From GCA-002694895 sp964436345 (GTDB lineage Bacteria; Chloroflexota; Dehalococcoidia; Lucifugimonadales; GCA-002694895): a DNA stretch of 23,242 nucleotides. Shown here piece by piece: positions 8,137 through 15,329 of this stretch. Under the pieces are notes generated by a model. It worked only from the letters and a program-made list of their open reading frames with translations. It was not told the origin of the DNA and did no database searches. The translations under genes were made by a program, and so were the position numbers. The DNA lies in NCBI GenBank assembly GCA_964436345.1, contig CAYTCC010000017.1, positions 1 to 23,242 of the forward strand. The letters run 5' to 3'. The stretch's first letter is position 1, and each line of letters opens with the position of its first letter.

Positions 8137-9049
8137 ACCCACATTTATATTGTTATCAATGTTTATCATACTAAGCATAGTTATTGCTGGTGTAAAAATA
8201 TTAGTATCAAACACAAACAATCTTTACGATGATTCAGGCATCATTTTTATTGATCAGGAAATAATAGACAGAATCACAATCAGTAATAAATCCCAATCTT
8301 CACAATTATATAAAGTAAATAATTCATGGCGGATTGGCAAACAACAAGTATTTGAACCTAAGCTTTCATTATTTTGGAACGCTGTAAACAATATTCAAAA
8401 ATCAGAATTAGTATCAGTAAATCCCAAAAATTTCAATAGAATAGGATTAAATGAAAATGACAGTACTTTAGTGCAATTCTTTTTAGAATCAACTCTGCAA
8501 GAAGAATTTATAGTTGGAAAATGGGAACCCGAAACAAAAACATGTTTTATTAAAAAGTTAAATCTTGATCAAGTTTTCGGATTTACCTGCCCATACCCGG
8601 ATATCTTTGCAACAAATCCAGATATGTGGAGAAATCCAATTATCTCAAATTTTCCTCCGGATGAACTAGCAGCCATAAGATTTTCTTACCCAAGTGAACA
8701 ATTTGAATTAAATTTAACTGAAAAAGGATGGCAATTAGATAATCAAGATAATATAAATATTGACTCATATAAAATTTCAAGGTTTGCAAATACAACGCAA
8801 CTGCTTTTAGCTGATGGATTCTTAAATGATGAAGAATCAAAAGGTATAGACTTCAATAAATCTGATGCGTTAATTACATTAGTTCCAAAATCAAAAGCAC
8901 CATCAACGATAACTCGTATAAGATTGAAGCAAATAGATGAAAACAGGGTGGCTGTTAAAAGTGGAAATATCCCAATAATTTATTATATTTCTATTTCAAA
9001 AGCGCAAGAAATATTATTAGGGAAAAAAGATTTTATTTTACAAGAATAA
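8126..9049 (+). CDS. DUF4340 membrane-anchored protein of the Gld-type exporter
   Basis: A 307-residue protein with one N-terminal hydrophobic helix (about residues 5-26) and a long extracytoplasmic part, consistent with the DUF4340 family. That family is repeatedly encoded next to GldF/GldG-type exporters. Its start overlaps the end of the preceding gene by 11 bases, which implies translational coupling. It has two cysteines in close sequence (CFIKK and TCPYP, near residues 139 and 149) that could form a disulfide. It is probably an accessory subunit of the exporter; its biochemical role is not known. It ends only 2 bases before the stop of the convergent NHL gene. Confidence 0.8.
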   Translation: MKNKPTFILLSMFIILSIVIAGVKILVSNTNNLYDDSGIIFIDQEIIDRITISNKSQSSQLYKVNNSWRIGKQQVFEPKLSLFWNAVNNIQKSELVSVNPKNFNRIGLNENDSTLVQFFLESTLQEEFIVGKWEPETKTCFIKKLNLDQVFGFTCPYPDIFATNPDMWRNPIISNFPPDELAAIRFSYPSEQFELNLTEKGWQLDNQDNINIDSYKISRFANTTQLLLADGFLNDEESKGIDFNKSDALITLVPKSKAPSTITRIRLKQIDENRVAVKSGNIPIIYYISISKAQEILLGKKDFILQE

Positions 9050-9051
9050 TA

Positions 9052-9987
9052 CTAATTAACTTTTTCTAATTTTCTTAAACCGTTATAAGCTGCTCCATTA
9101 TACTGAGGAATTTCCAACCCCAAACTACCTAAAACTGCGACGCAAACTTCACCAAGATAAATATTATTATCATTATCAACTGTAAGTCCATGAGGAGCCA
9201 TTAACTGCATTTCGCCAAACCCAAATCCTTCACCCCATCTATCTATTAATTTTCCATCTAAAGAATACAAACTAATTCTTGGACCAATATTAGGGACATC
9301 TTTATTAACAGGCAATCCGTATCCTAACTCTCCAACATATAACTTATTTTCAAAAATTGTCACAGTACAAGGTCTGTGCAAATTAACGATTTGATTAACA
9401 AATTTACCATCCTGATCAAAAATTTGTACTCGATGATTTTCCCTGTCAGCAACATAAAGTAATCCCGAATCATCCATAGTTATATTATGGACAATATTAA
9501 ATTGTCCTGGGTCAGTTCCTGGCGTTCCCCAGGAAGTAATAAGTTCACCATCTAAATTATATTTATGAACAGAAGAATTACCATAACCATCACTAATAAA
9601 TAAAGCTCCATTTTTGTAATCAACGGCAATATCAGTACAACGATTAAACGGAATTCCTGAATGAAGTTCAGATGGCTTATTCGGAACACCTATAGTCATT
9701 AATCTTTCACCTTTAGAATTATATTTACTAACTGTATGATTTCCATCATCTACAAACCAATAAAAATTTTCAGAATCGACTCTTACTGAATGGGCCCGAT
9801 TAGTAAATTCACCTTTACCAAAACTATCTATATACTCACCGGCAGTGCTTAGGATAATAACAGGTGTTTCTCCTCTTACAAATACAATCACTCTATTTTC
9901 ATGATCTATTGATATTCCCGCAACTTCACCCCATACAAGTTCATCTGGAACTTTATACCAATCAATTTTTGAAATATAATTTAGCAT
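9052..9987 (-). CDS. NHL-repeat six-bladed beta-propeller protein
   Basis: A 311-residue protein made almost entirely of NHL-type blades. Recurrent units run hydrophobic strand, D-x-x-G-x-hydrophobic-Y/W-V-x-D, then N-H-x-V-x-x-F/Y. Clear examples are FVDDGNHTVSKY, YVADRENHRVQIF and IAVDYKNGALFISD. No signal peptide or membrane helix is visible, so it is probably cytoplasmic. NHL propellers are binding scaffolds or, in the peptidyl-hydroxyglycine lyase branch, enzymes; nothing here settles which. The ATG follows the stop codon of the small upstream gene without a single intervening base (TAAATG), so the two are translationally coupled. The ligand is unknown. Confidence 0.8.
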   Translation of the reverse strand: MLNYISKIDWYKVPDELVWGEVAGISIDHENRVIVFVRGETPVIILSTAGEYIDSFGKGEFTNRAHSVRVDSENFYWFVDDGNHTVSKYNSKGERLMTIGVPNKPSELHSGIPFNRCTDIAVDYKNGALFISDGYGNSSVHKYNLDGELITSWGTPGTDPGQFNIVHNITMDDSGLLYVADRENHRVQIFDQDGKFVNQIVNLHRPCTVTIFENKLYVGELGYGLPVNKDVPNIGPRISLYSLDGKLIDRWGEGFGFGEMQLMAPHGLTVDNDNNIYLGEVCVAVLGSLGLEIPQYNGAAYNGLRKLEKVN

Positions 9988-10278
9988 TTATTTACCTTTT
10001 GAATGATTCAGTTCGACTGTTCCAACTTTCATATCTACTGAAACAATATTATCTTTATTAGAATCCAAACTTGTTGTTCTGGCAGCTGTAGCTCTCTCCA
10101 TCGCTTCATTATTTTCATACAATGATATGGCAATAATAGTTGTATCATCTACTCGTATTTGTAAAAGTTGTTCAGCTTCAGGAAATGTGCTTGAAGCAGT
10201 TGAAGTATAAGATTGAGCCTGTGCATCTGCTCCTTCTTTTGATTTTAAAGTAAGTGTAGTAATTCTTGCAACTGACAT
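9988..10278 (-). CDS. Small ABM-like (dimeric alpha/beta-barrel) protein
   Basis: A 96-residue protein whose order of elements (strand RITTLTLKS, helix GADAQAQSYTSTA, strands LLQIRVDD and TIIAISLYENN, helix EAMERATAA, terminal strand) fits the ferredoxin-like fold of antibiotic-biosynthesis-monooxygenase/stress-response barrel proteins. These dimerise and may be cofactor-free oxygenases, but no catalytic residue can be assigned. The start is supported by GGAGG four bases before the ATG and by a promoter at 10312-10340. It is the first gene of a two-gene unit with the NHL propeller. The fold is inferred from pattern only. Confidence 0.6.
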   Translation of the reverse strand: MSVARITTLTLKSKEGADAQAQSYTSTASSTFPEAEQLLQIRVDDTTIIAISLYENNEAMERATAARTTSLDSNKDNIVSVDMKVGTVELNHSKGK

Positions 10279-10311
10279 AAATCCTCCAAGTTAAAAAAAT
10301 ATTAAAGAGGT

Positions 10312-10340
10312 ATTATGACACGAAATTAATCTCTTAACAA
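10312..10340 (-). promoter_or_regulatory. Promoter of the ABM-like/NHL unit, overlapping its divergent partner
   Basis: On the minus strand TTGTTA (10335-10340, four of six to consensus) and CATAAT (10312-10317, five of six) are 17 bases apart, and TGT precedes the -10 as an extended -10 element. The start point would be near 10305, about 27 bases before the ATG at 10278. The -35 box shares five bases with the -35 box of the divergent RidA promoter. Confidence 0.55.
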
Positions 10341-10363
10341 TTAATTATAAAAAGTATTATAAT
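10334..10363 (+). promoter_or_regulatory. Promoter of the RidA unit
   Basis: TTAACA (10334-10339, five of six to TTGACA) and a perfect TATAAT (10358-10363) are separated by 18 bases. Transcription would begin near 10370, giving a leader of about 27 bases with the Shine-Dalgarno GGAG at 10387-10390. It lies back to back with the promoter of the ABM-like gene. Confidence 0.6.
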
Positions 10364-10396
10364 GTATTAAAAACATATACATTAATGGAGAATAAA

Positions 10397-10852
10397 ATGG
10401 GAAAAATTGAAGATAAACTTAATGCAATGGGAATTGAATTACCAGTAGAACCACAACCTATCGCTAACTATGTGCCTGGAGTTCGAACAGGAAACTTACT
10501 ATACCTTTCAGGTTTAGGGCCAAGCGATGCAAGTATGGTAGGTAAAGTCGGTAAAGATTTAACAAAAGACGAAGGTTATGAAGCAGCAAAATCTACTGGA
10601 ATTGGATGTATAGCAAGATTAAAAGGACAAGTAGGCGATCTTGATAAAGTTAAAAGAATAGTAAAATTACTAACCATGGTAAATTGCACACCAGATTTTA
10701 CCGACCAGCCAGCAGTTGCTAATGGGTGCTCTGATCTTATGGTAGAAGTATTTGGCGATAAAGGTAAACACGCAAGATCAGCTGTAGGGATGGGATCACT
10801 TCCAGGTAATATCCCTGTTGAAATAGAAATGATTGTAGAAATAGAAGATTAG
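10397..10852 (+). CDS. RidA/YjgF family protein (enamine/imine deaminase-like)
   Basis: A 151-residue protein from the ATG at 10397. An in-frame ATG at 10385 exists, but GGAG lies exactly six bases before 10397, and family members commonly start with a sequence like MGKIEDKLNAMGIELP. RidA proteins are trimeric and hydrolyse reactive enamines and imines formed by PLP enzymes or amino-acid oxidation. The catalytic arginine is present in HARSAVGMGSLP (R127), and the conserved C-terminal IPVEIEMI segment carries the expected glutamate. The protein is longer than classic RidA (about 128 residues), with a longer segment before the arginine, so it belongs to one of the extended subfamilies and may have another substrate. 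It is followed after 27 bases by a small ABM-like gene in the same unit. Confidence 0.85.
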   Translation: MGKIEDKLNAMGIELPVEPQPIANYVPGVRTGNLLYLSGLGPSDASMVGKVGKDLTKDEGYEAAKSTGIGCIARLKGQVGDLDKVKRIVKLLTMVNCTPDFTDQPAVANGCSDLMVEVFGDKGKHARSAVGMGSLPGNIPVEIEMIVEIED

Positions 10853-10879
10853 TTATTAATAATATTTCTAAAGGAAAAT

Positions 10880-11197
10880 ATGTTTTTAGTAAGAAGAGTA
10901 TGTCGCACAGAAAGATCAAATGCTTGGAAAGTTGCTGACATACTTACAAAGATTTGTAATGCATATGAAGAAGACGGAAGAGATAAAGCAACAATTTATA
11001 TAGGCGGAGCAGGAACTCCTGCTGCAGAAATTACAGTTTGCGCAGAATGGACTCAAGAAACAATTGATGCAAACAGAATGTCAAATGTACCTGCAGCTGT
11101 AAGAGAAAATGCTCCTAAACTTATGGGATTAATTCAATCTTATGATATAGAATTTTTCGAAATTGCAACGAAAGATAAAATCAAAGAACGAACTTAA
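10880..11197 (+). CDS. Small ABM-like protein downstream of RidA
   Basis: A 105-residue protein of unknown function. Its layout (strand LVRRVCRTE, helix NAWKVADILTKICNAYEED, strand KATIYIGG, strand ITVCAEW, helix ETIDANRM, helix VRENAPKLMGLIQ, strand IEFFEI) resembles dimeric ABM/NIPSNAP-type ferredoxin-like barrels. It has three cysteines (residues 8, 30 and 53) and no recognised active site. AAGGA precedes the ATG at normal spacing. It forms a unit with RidA and ends 2 bases before the stop of the convergent proline dehydrogenase gene. The family assignment rests on pattern only. Confidence 0.55.
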   Translation: MFLVRRVCRTERSNAWKVADILTKICNAYEEDGRDKATIYIGGAGTPAAEITVCAEWTQETIDANRMSNVPAAVRENAPKLMGLIQSYDIEFFEIATKDKIKERT

Positions 11198-11199
11198 TT

Positions 11200-12117
11200 T
11201 TATTTTAAAAGTAAGAATAGATTTTTAGGATTTTCTGCGAGTCTTCGCACGTACCAAGGAAACCATTCTTCACCATAACTAATTAAAATTGTTAAGTTCT
11301 GATCGGATTTTAAAATTTCATCTTGTAAATCCTCTCTAATTCCATAAAGCATATTAAATTCGTAGTGAATTTTATCAATTTTATCTGTATTTATTTTTTC
11401 AATTAGGGAATAAATAATCTGATGATCATGAGTTGCAAAAGATGATATAAAACCATTTTTAAGTATATTTTTTTCAAGCATATAATTAGCGAGTTTAATA
11501 TAATTATCAGATATTTCATTTCTGTTCTGCATTGATACACTTGAATTTTCAGCATATGCGCCTTTCACTAACCTGATATACGGAGCAATTTCTAACAGTG
11601 ATCTAAGATCATCTTCAGAACGATATAAATATGATTGTAAAGTAATACCAATATTATTATGTTTTAGAATTAATTTTTTATAAATTTTCAATGTTAATTC
11701 CAAATATATATATTCTTCCATATCGATCCATACAAAAGTATTTTTCAATTCAGCTGCCTTAAGCAATTGTTTTAAATTTTCAACACACAAATCTTCATCA
11801 ATATCTAATCCAAGTTGTGTTAATTTAACTGAAATAACTGTTTTAAGTGAATGTAAATCTATATCTTCCAAAGCATCTTTGTATTTTTTTACAGTATTTA
11901 ATGTCTGAGTTTTGTTTAAAGAATTTTCACCTAAATAAGTAATAATAGTTCCATAACCTATATCTTCTAATTCAGAACATTTACTCAAAGCATGATCTAA
12001 GGTTTCTCCTGGCATAAACCTTGAAACAGATTTTTGAACAAATTTATATTTAGGTAATTTGTGAGAAATCCAATAATTTTTAGAAGCCCACAAAAGTATA
12101 TTTCTTATTAATGACAT
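11200..12117 (-). CDS. Proline dehydrogenase (monofunctional, FAD-dependent)
   Basis: A 305-residue protein, the usual length of monofunctional bacterial PRODH such as that of Thermus. It oxidises L-proline to pyrroline-5-carboxylate and passes electrons to FAD and then to the quinone pool at the membrane. Key motifs are present: FVWIDMEEY (D132), ITLQSYLYRSEDDL (Q161, Y163), RLVKGAY (R182, K185) and the terminal WYVRRLAENP with the substrate-binding arginine pair R291-R292. No P5C dehydrogenase domain is fused and none is encoded nearby. A -10 box TATAAT lies at 12138-12143 on its strand, about 20 bases before the ATG. There is no Shine-Dalgarno. Divergent from the DtxR-family regulator, which could control it. 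Confidence 0.88.
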   Translation of the reverse strand: MSLIRNILLWASKNYWISHKLPKYKFVQKSVSRFMPGETLDHALSKCSELEDIGYGTIITYLGENSLNKTQTLNTVKKYKDALEDIDLHSLKTVISVKLTQLGLDIDEDLCVENLKQLLKAAELKNTFVWIDMEEYIYLELTLKIYKKLILKHNNIGITLQSYLYRSEDDLRSLLEIAPYIRLVKGAYAENSSVSMQNRNEISDNYIKLANYMLEKNILKNGFISSFATHDHQIIYSLIEKINTDKIDKIHYEFNMLYGIREDLQDEILKSDQNLTILISYGEEWFPWYVRRLAENPKNLFLLLK

Positions 12118-12137
12118 TTTAGAAAATTAAAAAATAA

Positions 12138-12180
12138 ATTATACTTAGATAAAATAATTATATATATATATTATATTATT
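12138..12180. promoter_or_regulatory. Divergent control region with TA-rich dyad
   Basis: The 83-base gap between the proline dehydrogenase and DtxR-family genes contains TATAAT on the minus strand (12138-12143), suited to the dehydrogenase gene. It also holds an AT-only dyad with arms AATAAT (12153-12158) and ATTATT (12175-12180) around a TA-alternating core (12159-12170). The regulator might bind this dyad and control itself and its neighbour. In such AT-rich DNA the dyad could be chance. A clear promoter for the regulator was not found. Confidence 0.35.
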
Positions 12181-12200
12181 AAAATAATAAAAGTTAAAAA

Positions 12201-12935
12201 ATGACTCAACAAAAACAAATTAGAAAATGGGAAAATATTAATTGTCCTGTACATAGAAAATTATCTCCAAATACTGAAAAGTATTTATATGCAATGTACT
12301 TATTAGATGAAAAAGATGAAAAGATTACAGCAAGTACTTTATTAGAATACATTAAACAATTACCTTCTTCTGAAAATTTGGGTACAAGTCTGCCAACTGT
12401 TACAGGTATGCTTAAAAGAATGGCAAGAGATCATTTGATAACAAAAGATAAAAATAATGAAATATTTTTAACAGAATATGGCAAGATCTCAGCTAAAGAA
12501 CAAACTAAAAGATTCAGACTGGCTAGTAAATTTTTGCACGAAATATTAAAAATCAAACTTGAAGATGTTTTCCAAGAAGCTCACAGATTAGAACATGCAA
12601 TGTCACAGGAGGTAGAAAATTCAATCGATAAATTACTAGATTATCCCAATAAAGACCCTTTTGGTCAAATAATACCTGGACTTAATTTCGTTGCAAATAA
12701 ACGGAATTTCCCGCTAATCAAAACTATTGAAAATGAATCATATATTATTTCTAAAATTCCTCCTGAAAATCCTGAATTTGTAGAATTTCTTAATAAAAAT
12801 AAAATTCTACCAGGTAATAAAATTTTAATAACAGAATTATCTGATACTAGAGGCATTATCACTATTAAAATAAATAAAACTACAGTAGATCTTAGCTTAA
12901 ATATTGCAAAAACTATATGGGTAAAAAATATTTAA
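12201..12935 (+). CDS. DtxR/MntR-family transcriptional regulator with altered metal sites
   Basis: A 244-residue protein with the full three-domain DtxR plan. A winged helix occupies residues about 20-95 (recognition helix LPTVTGMLKRMARDHLI), the metal-binding dimerisation domain about 96-160 ends PFGQIIPG, and a C-terminal FeoA/SH3-like domain occupies about 175-244. A 20-residue N-terminal extension carries C15 and H18. Aligned by eye to DtxR, E105 and H106 are kept (E131, H132), but C102 is H128, M10 is K27, and the ancillary ligands H79, E83 and H98 are F105, S109 and F124. It should bind DNA as a dimer, but the usual Fe2+/Mn2+ sensing may be changed or lost. There is no Shine-Dalgarno before the ATG. 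Its stop lies 15 bases from that of the convergent acyltransferase. Confidence 0.85.
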   Translation: MTQQKQIRKWENINCPVHRKLSPNTEKYLYAMYLLDEKDEKITASTLLEYIKQLPSSENLGTSLPTVTGMLKRMARDHLITKDKNNEIFLTEYGKISAKEQTKRFRLASKFLHEILKIKLEDVFQEAHRLEHAMSQEVENSIDKLLDYPNKDPFGQIIPGLNFVANKRNFPLIKTIENESYIISKIPPENPEFVEFLNKNKILPGNKILITELSDTRGIITIKINKTTVDLSLNIAKTIWVKNI

Positions 12936-12950
12936 ATTAATTAAATAATT

Positions 12951-14081
12951 TCACGTAAATGGATATTTTTTCCCATTTAGTAACACCCCTAAGTAAGTTG
13001 ATCTGACAAGAAGTTTATATGTTATAAAACATATAAAAGTTGTAATAATTATTGCAATAAGAAATTTAATCTCTGCTAGAAACTGAAATTGAAAAAGAAT
13101 AAATGTAATCAATGAAACAATAGGTAAATGAATTAAATACATCCAATACGCACCATCTGAAAAAAATCTTAGAATTGAATTATAGGATCCAAATTTATTT
13201 TCAGCGAAACCTATAAATGAAAAGGAAAATAATACTGAAGTAGAAATTTTTATAAATATAAATGGAATCCACCAAATCGGGTATATTACAAAATCAATTG
13301 ATATGAATTCTTCCTCAATCAAAGTGTGAGCCAGGAAAAACAAAAGAGCAGATAAAAAATAATATTTCCAATTAATAATAATTTTGTTAAATAATCTGTT
13401 ATTTTTATACAAACTATATCCAAAGGCAAAGTAAATTCCAGTTGAAATAGGATTGCCTATTAATTCCGTGCCCATATCATTAAGACTGAAAATAGTTAAA
13501 ATTATTATTAAAACAATTGGGATTTGAAAATCAAAAATAATTTTTGCTATCGCAGATTTTATAAATAAAATAAAATTATTTAATTTTGTAAGTTTTAATA
13601 AATTTGATATCTTTGTAAATAACAATGAATAAAACTTATACAGTATAGTAAATATAGTAAATATAATTAAATGCCACAAAAACCATAAATGATGTGGTTG
13701 ATTATCATTAGAATAAAATAAATACAATTCCCCAGTATATCCATATTTAAAGATCCAAGGGATAGTTGAACCCATAACAGGAGTAAAAATAATCATTGGT
13801 AATACTATCCGCAACATCCTATTTTTCCACCAGTAAGACCAAGCATATTTGTTAACTAGCAAACTGGCAAAAAATCCTGAAAGAATAAAAAAGACAGGCA
13901 TACGCCAGAAATGTATAAATTGAAAAATAATAACAATTAATTTTGAATCGTCTTTATCAGATGGCCAAATACTAACATCCATATTCATATATGGGAGTGC
14001 TGCATGTAAAACAATACCAAGCAGCATAGCAAAACTTCTTAAGGCATCTAAGCCATGAAATCTTTGATTAGTTATTAACAA
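12951..14081 (-). CDS. Integral membrane acyltransferase, family 3 (OpgC/OafA type)
   Basis: A 376-residue protein with about ten hydrophobic helices. The N-terminal motif RFHGLDALRSFAMLLGIVLH contains the conserved arginine and the catalytic-type histidine of acyltransferase family 3, and FWRMPVFFILSGFFASLL is the second family signature. Such enzymes transfer acetyl, succinyl or other acyl groups to extracytoplasmic glycans or lipids; the acceptor cannot be told from sequence. The first codon is TTG, directly preceded by an in-frame TAA, so the frame cannot extend further. No Shine-Dalgarno is visible, making the exact start less certain. It lies 64 bases downstream of actE on the same strand and could be reached by read-through, but has no evident link to ACIII. 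Confidence 0.8.
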   Translation of the reverse strand: MLITNQRFHGLDALRSFAMLLGIVLHAALPYMNMDVSIWPSDKDDSKLIVIIFQFIHFWRMPVFFILSGFFASLLVNKYAWSYWWKNRMLRIVLPMIIFTPVMGSTIPWIFKYGYTGELYLFYSNDNQPHHLWFLWHLIIFTIFTILYKFYSLLFTKISNLLKLTKLNNFILFIKSAIAKIIFDFQIPIVLIIILTIFSLNDMGTELIGNPISTGIYFAFGYSLYKNNRLFNKIIINWKYYFLSALLFFLAHTLIEEEFISIDFVIYPIWWIPFIFIKISTSVLFSFSFIGFAENKFGSYNSILRFFSDGAYWMYLIHLPIVSLITFILFQFQFLAEIKFLIAIIITTFICFITYKLLVRSTYLGVLLNGKKYPFT

Positions 14082-14103
14082 TTACATGGATCGGAAGCGT
14101 ATT

Positions 14104-14147
14104 AACATATTTGCAATTTGGATTGCCATATTTTTTTCTGATATGTT
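14104..14147. repeat. Nested inverted repeat between actE and the acyltransferase gene
   Basis: Outer arms AACATAT (14104-14110) and ATATGTT (14141-14147) enclose an inner hairpin GCAAT-TTGG-ATTGC (14113-14126). On the plus strand the inner hairpin is followed by a run of seven T (14131-14137), as in an intrinsic terminator, but both adjacent genes are on the minus strand, where the run is A before the hairpin. It may stop antisense transcription, stabilise the 3' end of the ACIII transcript, or do nothing. Confidence 0.4.
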
Positions 14148-14814
14148 ATTTTCCTTGAATTCTACGTATATATGAAACCAAAGCCCATCTTTCTTGTTCT
14201 GTTAGAATTGAATCATATGCAAGCATACCTGATGAAATAGATAAATTATTAGAATATTGAGCTAAACCTGTTCTTGAACCTTTTGATATAAATGCATAGA
14301 TCTCTCCATCGGTAGATTTTGCTGTTTTATCAGACAATAAATTTGCAGGATACGCACCTTTATTAATCACTTTACCAGCATCTGATTTTATATTTACATA
14401 ATCCCTGTATTTTCCTTTTCCATCCAAATTATCTCCATGACAAAACACACAGTTCTCAGCATATAATAAAGACCCTTGAGAGTATAATTCATTAGCATTA
14501 TATTGAGATGGGATATTTAAAGATTTGTATTCTTCAGGAGTTCTGTTTATTTCTTTTCCGTTCATGGGAACTGCTTCAGGGTTTGGCATAATTCTTGGGA
14601 TCTCTTGGCTCTTAAAAGATGGTTGATAATGCATCTCACTAAATATCATTATTGCATGACTGCCAGATTTAGGAATAGCAGGCATACCCAATATATCAGT
14701 CTCACCTAGAATGTTTAGTTCACCTGTTTTGATATTCCCCGTACAGGCTGTTAAAAACAATACTGAAATAAACAATAAAAGAGGTATATATCTCTTGCTT
14801 AAATAACTTGTCAT
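14146..14814 (-). CDS. actE: ACIII subunit ActE, monoheme lipoprotein cytochrome c
   Basis: A 222-residue lipoprotein. Hydrophobic signal residues 9-23 end in the lipobox LTAC, with C24 as the likely lipidated residue. One haem site CVFCH lies at 122-126 and a probable axial methionine at M197 (SSGML). The region YQPSFK, then IPRIMPNPEAVP (63-83), is typical of ActE before the haem domain. It should accept electrons from ActA and deliver them to a soluble carrier or oxidase. An ATG at 14820 overlaps actD by ten bases, but AGAGG is directly against it and six bases before the ATG at 14814, which overlaps the actD stop as ATGA. The later start is therefore chosen. It is the last gene of the operon. 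Confidence 0.88.
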   Translation of the reverse strand: MTSYLSKRYIPLLLFISVLFLTACTGNIKTGELNILGETDILGMPAIPKSGSHAIMIFSEMHYQPSFKSQEIPRIMPNPEAVPMNGKEINRTPEEYKSLNIPSQYNANELYSQGSLLYAENCVFCHGDNLDGKGKYRDYVNIKSDAGKVINKGAYPANLLSDKTAKSTDGEIYAFISKGSRTGLAQYSNNLSISSGMLAYDSILTEQERWALVSYIRRIQGK

Positions 14815-15326
14815 TCCCATCCTCTTTTAGTAGATTCAGCTCCAGATTTTTTCAAAGTATCTTCAGCTTTTTTAATTCTAGATTCAGTGACAGTAACCAC
14901 TACACCAATATATCCCTCAGTCATAATACGTTCATCATAAGCACCCATAAAAATCTTTGGTAATCTTGATTCAAATAATGCTCCAAGAATAGTTACAATA
15001 ACTGCAAATAATAAAGTCATTTCATAAAAGATGACAAGCATTGGTGGGATAGATAAAATTGGTTTTCCACCCGTTACTAAAGGATATGCTAATTGAGTAC
15101 CAGCAGTAATTATCAATGCTACAGTGAATCCTACTACAGCACCAAATATTGGGTATCTAAATAATTTATGATGTGGTTCTGCTTCACCAAATGTACCTTC
15201 AGGATATGGTGATCCAGTCATAACTTCAAATTCATTATCTTTATAACCCGCTTTACGAAGAGAAGATAATGCATCACCCACCACATTTTCATCTACAAAT
15301 AATCCTAAAATACTTTTATTAGCCAT
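14811..15326 (-). CDS. actD: ACIII subunit ActD (DUF3341)
   Basis: A 171-residue membrane protein. An N-terminal alpha/beta cytoplasmic domain (residues 1-50, SILGLFVDENVVGDALSSLRKAGY) precedes two transmembrane helices at about 57-82 and 93-116. A further alpha/beta part containing FMGAYDERI and VVVTV completes the DUF3341 pattern. In known ACIII structures ActD is a two-helix peripheral membrane subunit without cofactors. Its Shine-Dalgarno, GGGAG, lies in the last codons and stop of actC seven bases before the ATG, so the two are tightly coupled. The stop overlaps the actE start as ATGA. Confidence 0.9.
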   Translation of the reverse strand: MANKSILGLFVDENVVGDALSSLRKAGYKDNEFEVMTGSPYPEGTFGEAEPHHKLFRYPIFGAVVGFTVALIITAGTQLAYPLVTGGKPILSIPPMLVIFYEMTLLFAVIVTILGALFESRLPKIFMGAYDERIMTEGYIGVVVTVTESRIKKAEDTLKKSGAESTKRGWE

Positions 15327-15329
15327 AAT

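Noticed and set aside
12159..12170. TA-alternating run as a microsatellite or recombination site
   Set aside because: It is only 12 bases long in an AT-rich gap and has no flanking duplication.
14113..14137. Intrinsic terminator for the ACIII operon
   Set aside because: The T-run follows the hairpin only on the plus strand, whereas the operon is transcribed on the minus strand. It is kept only as an inverted repeat.
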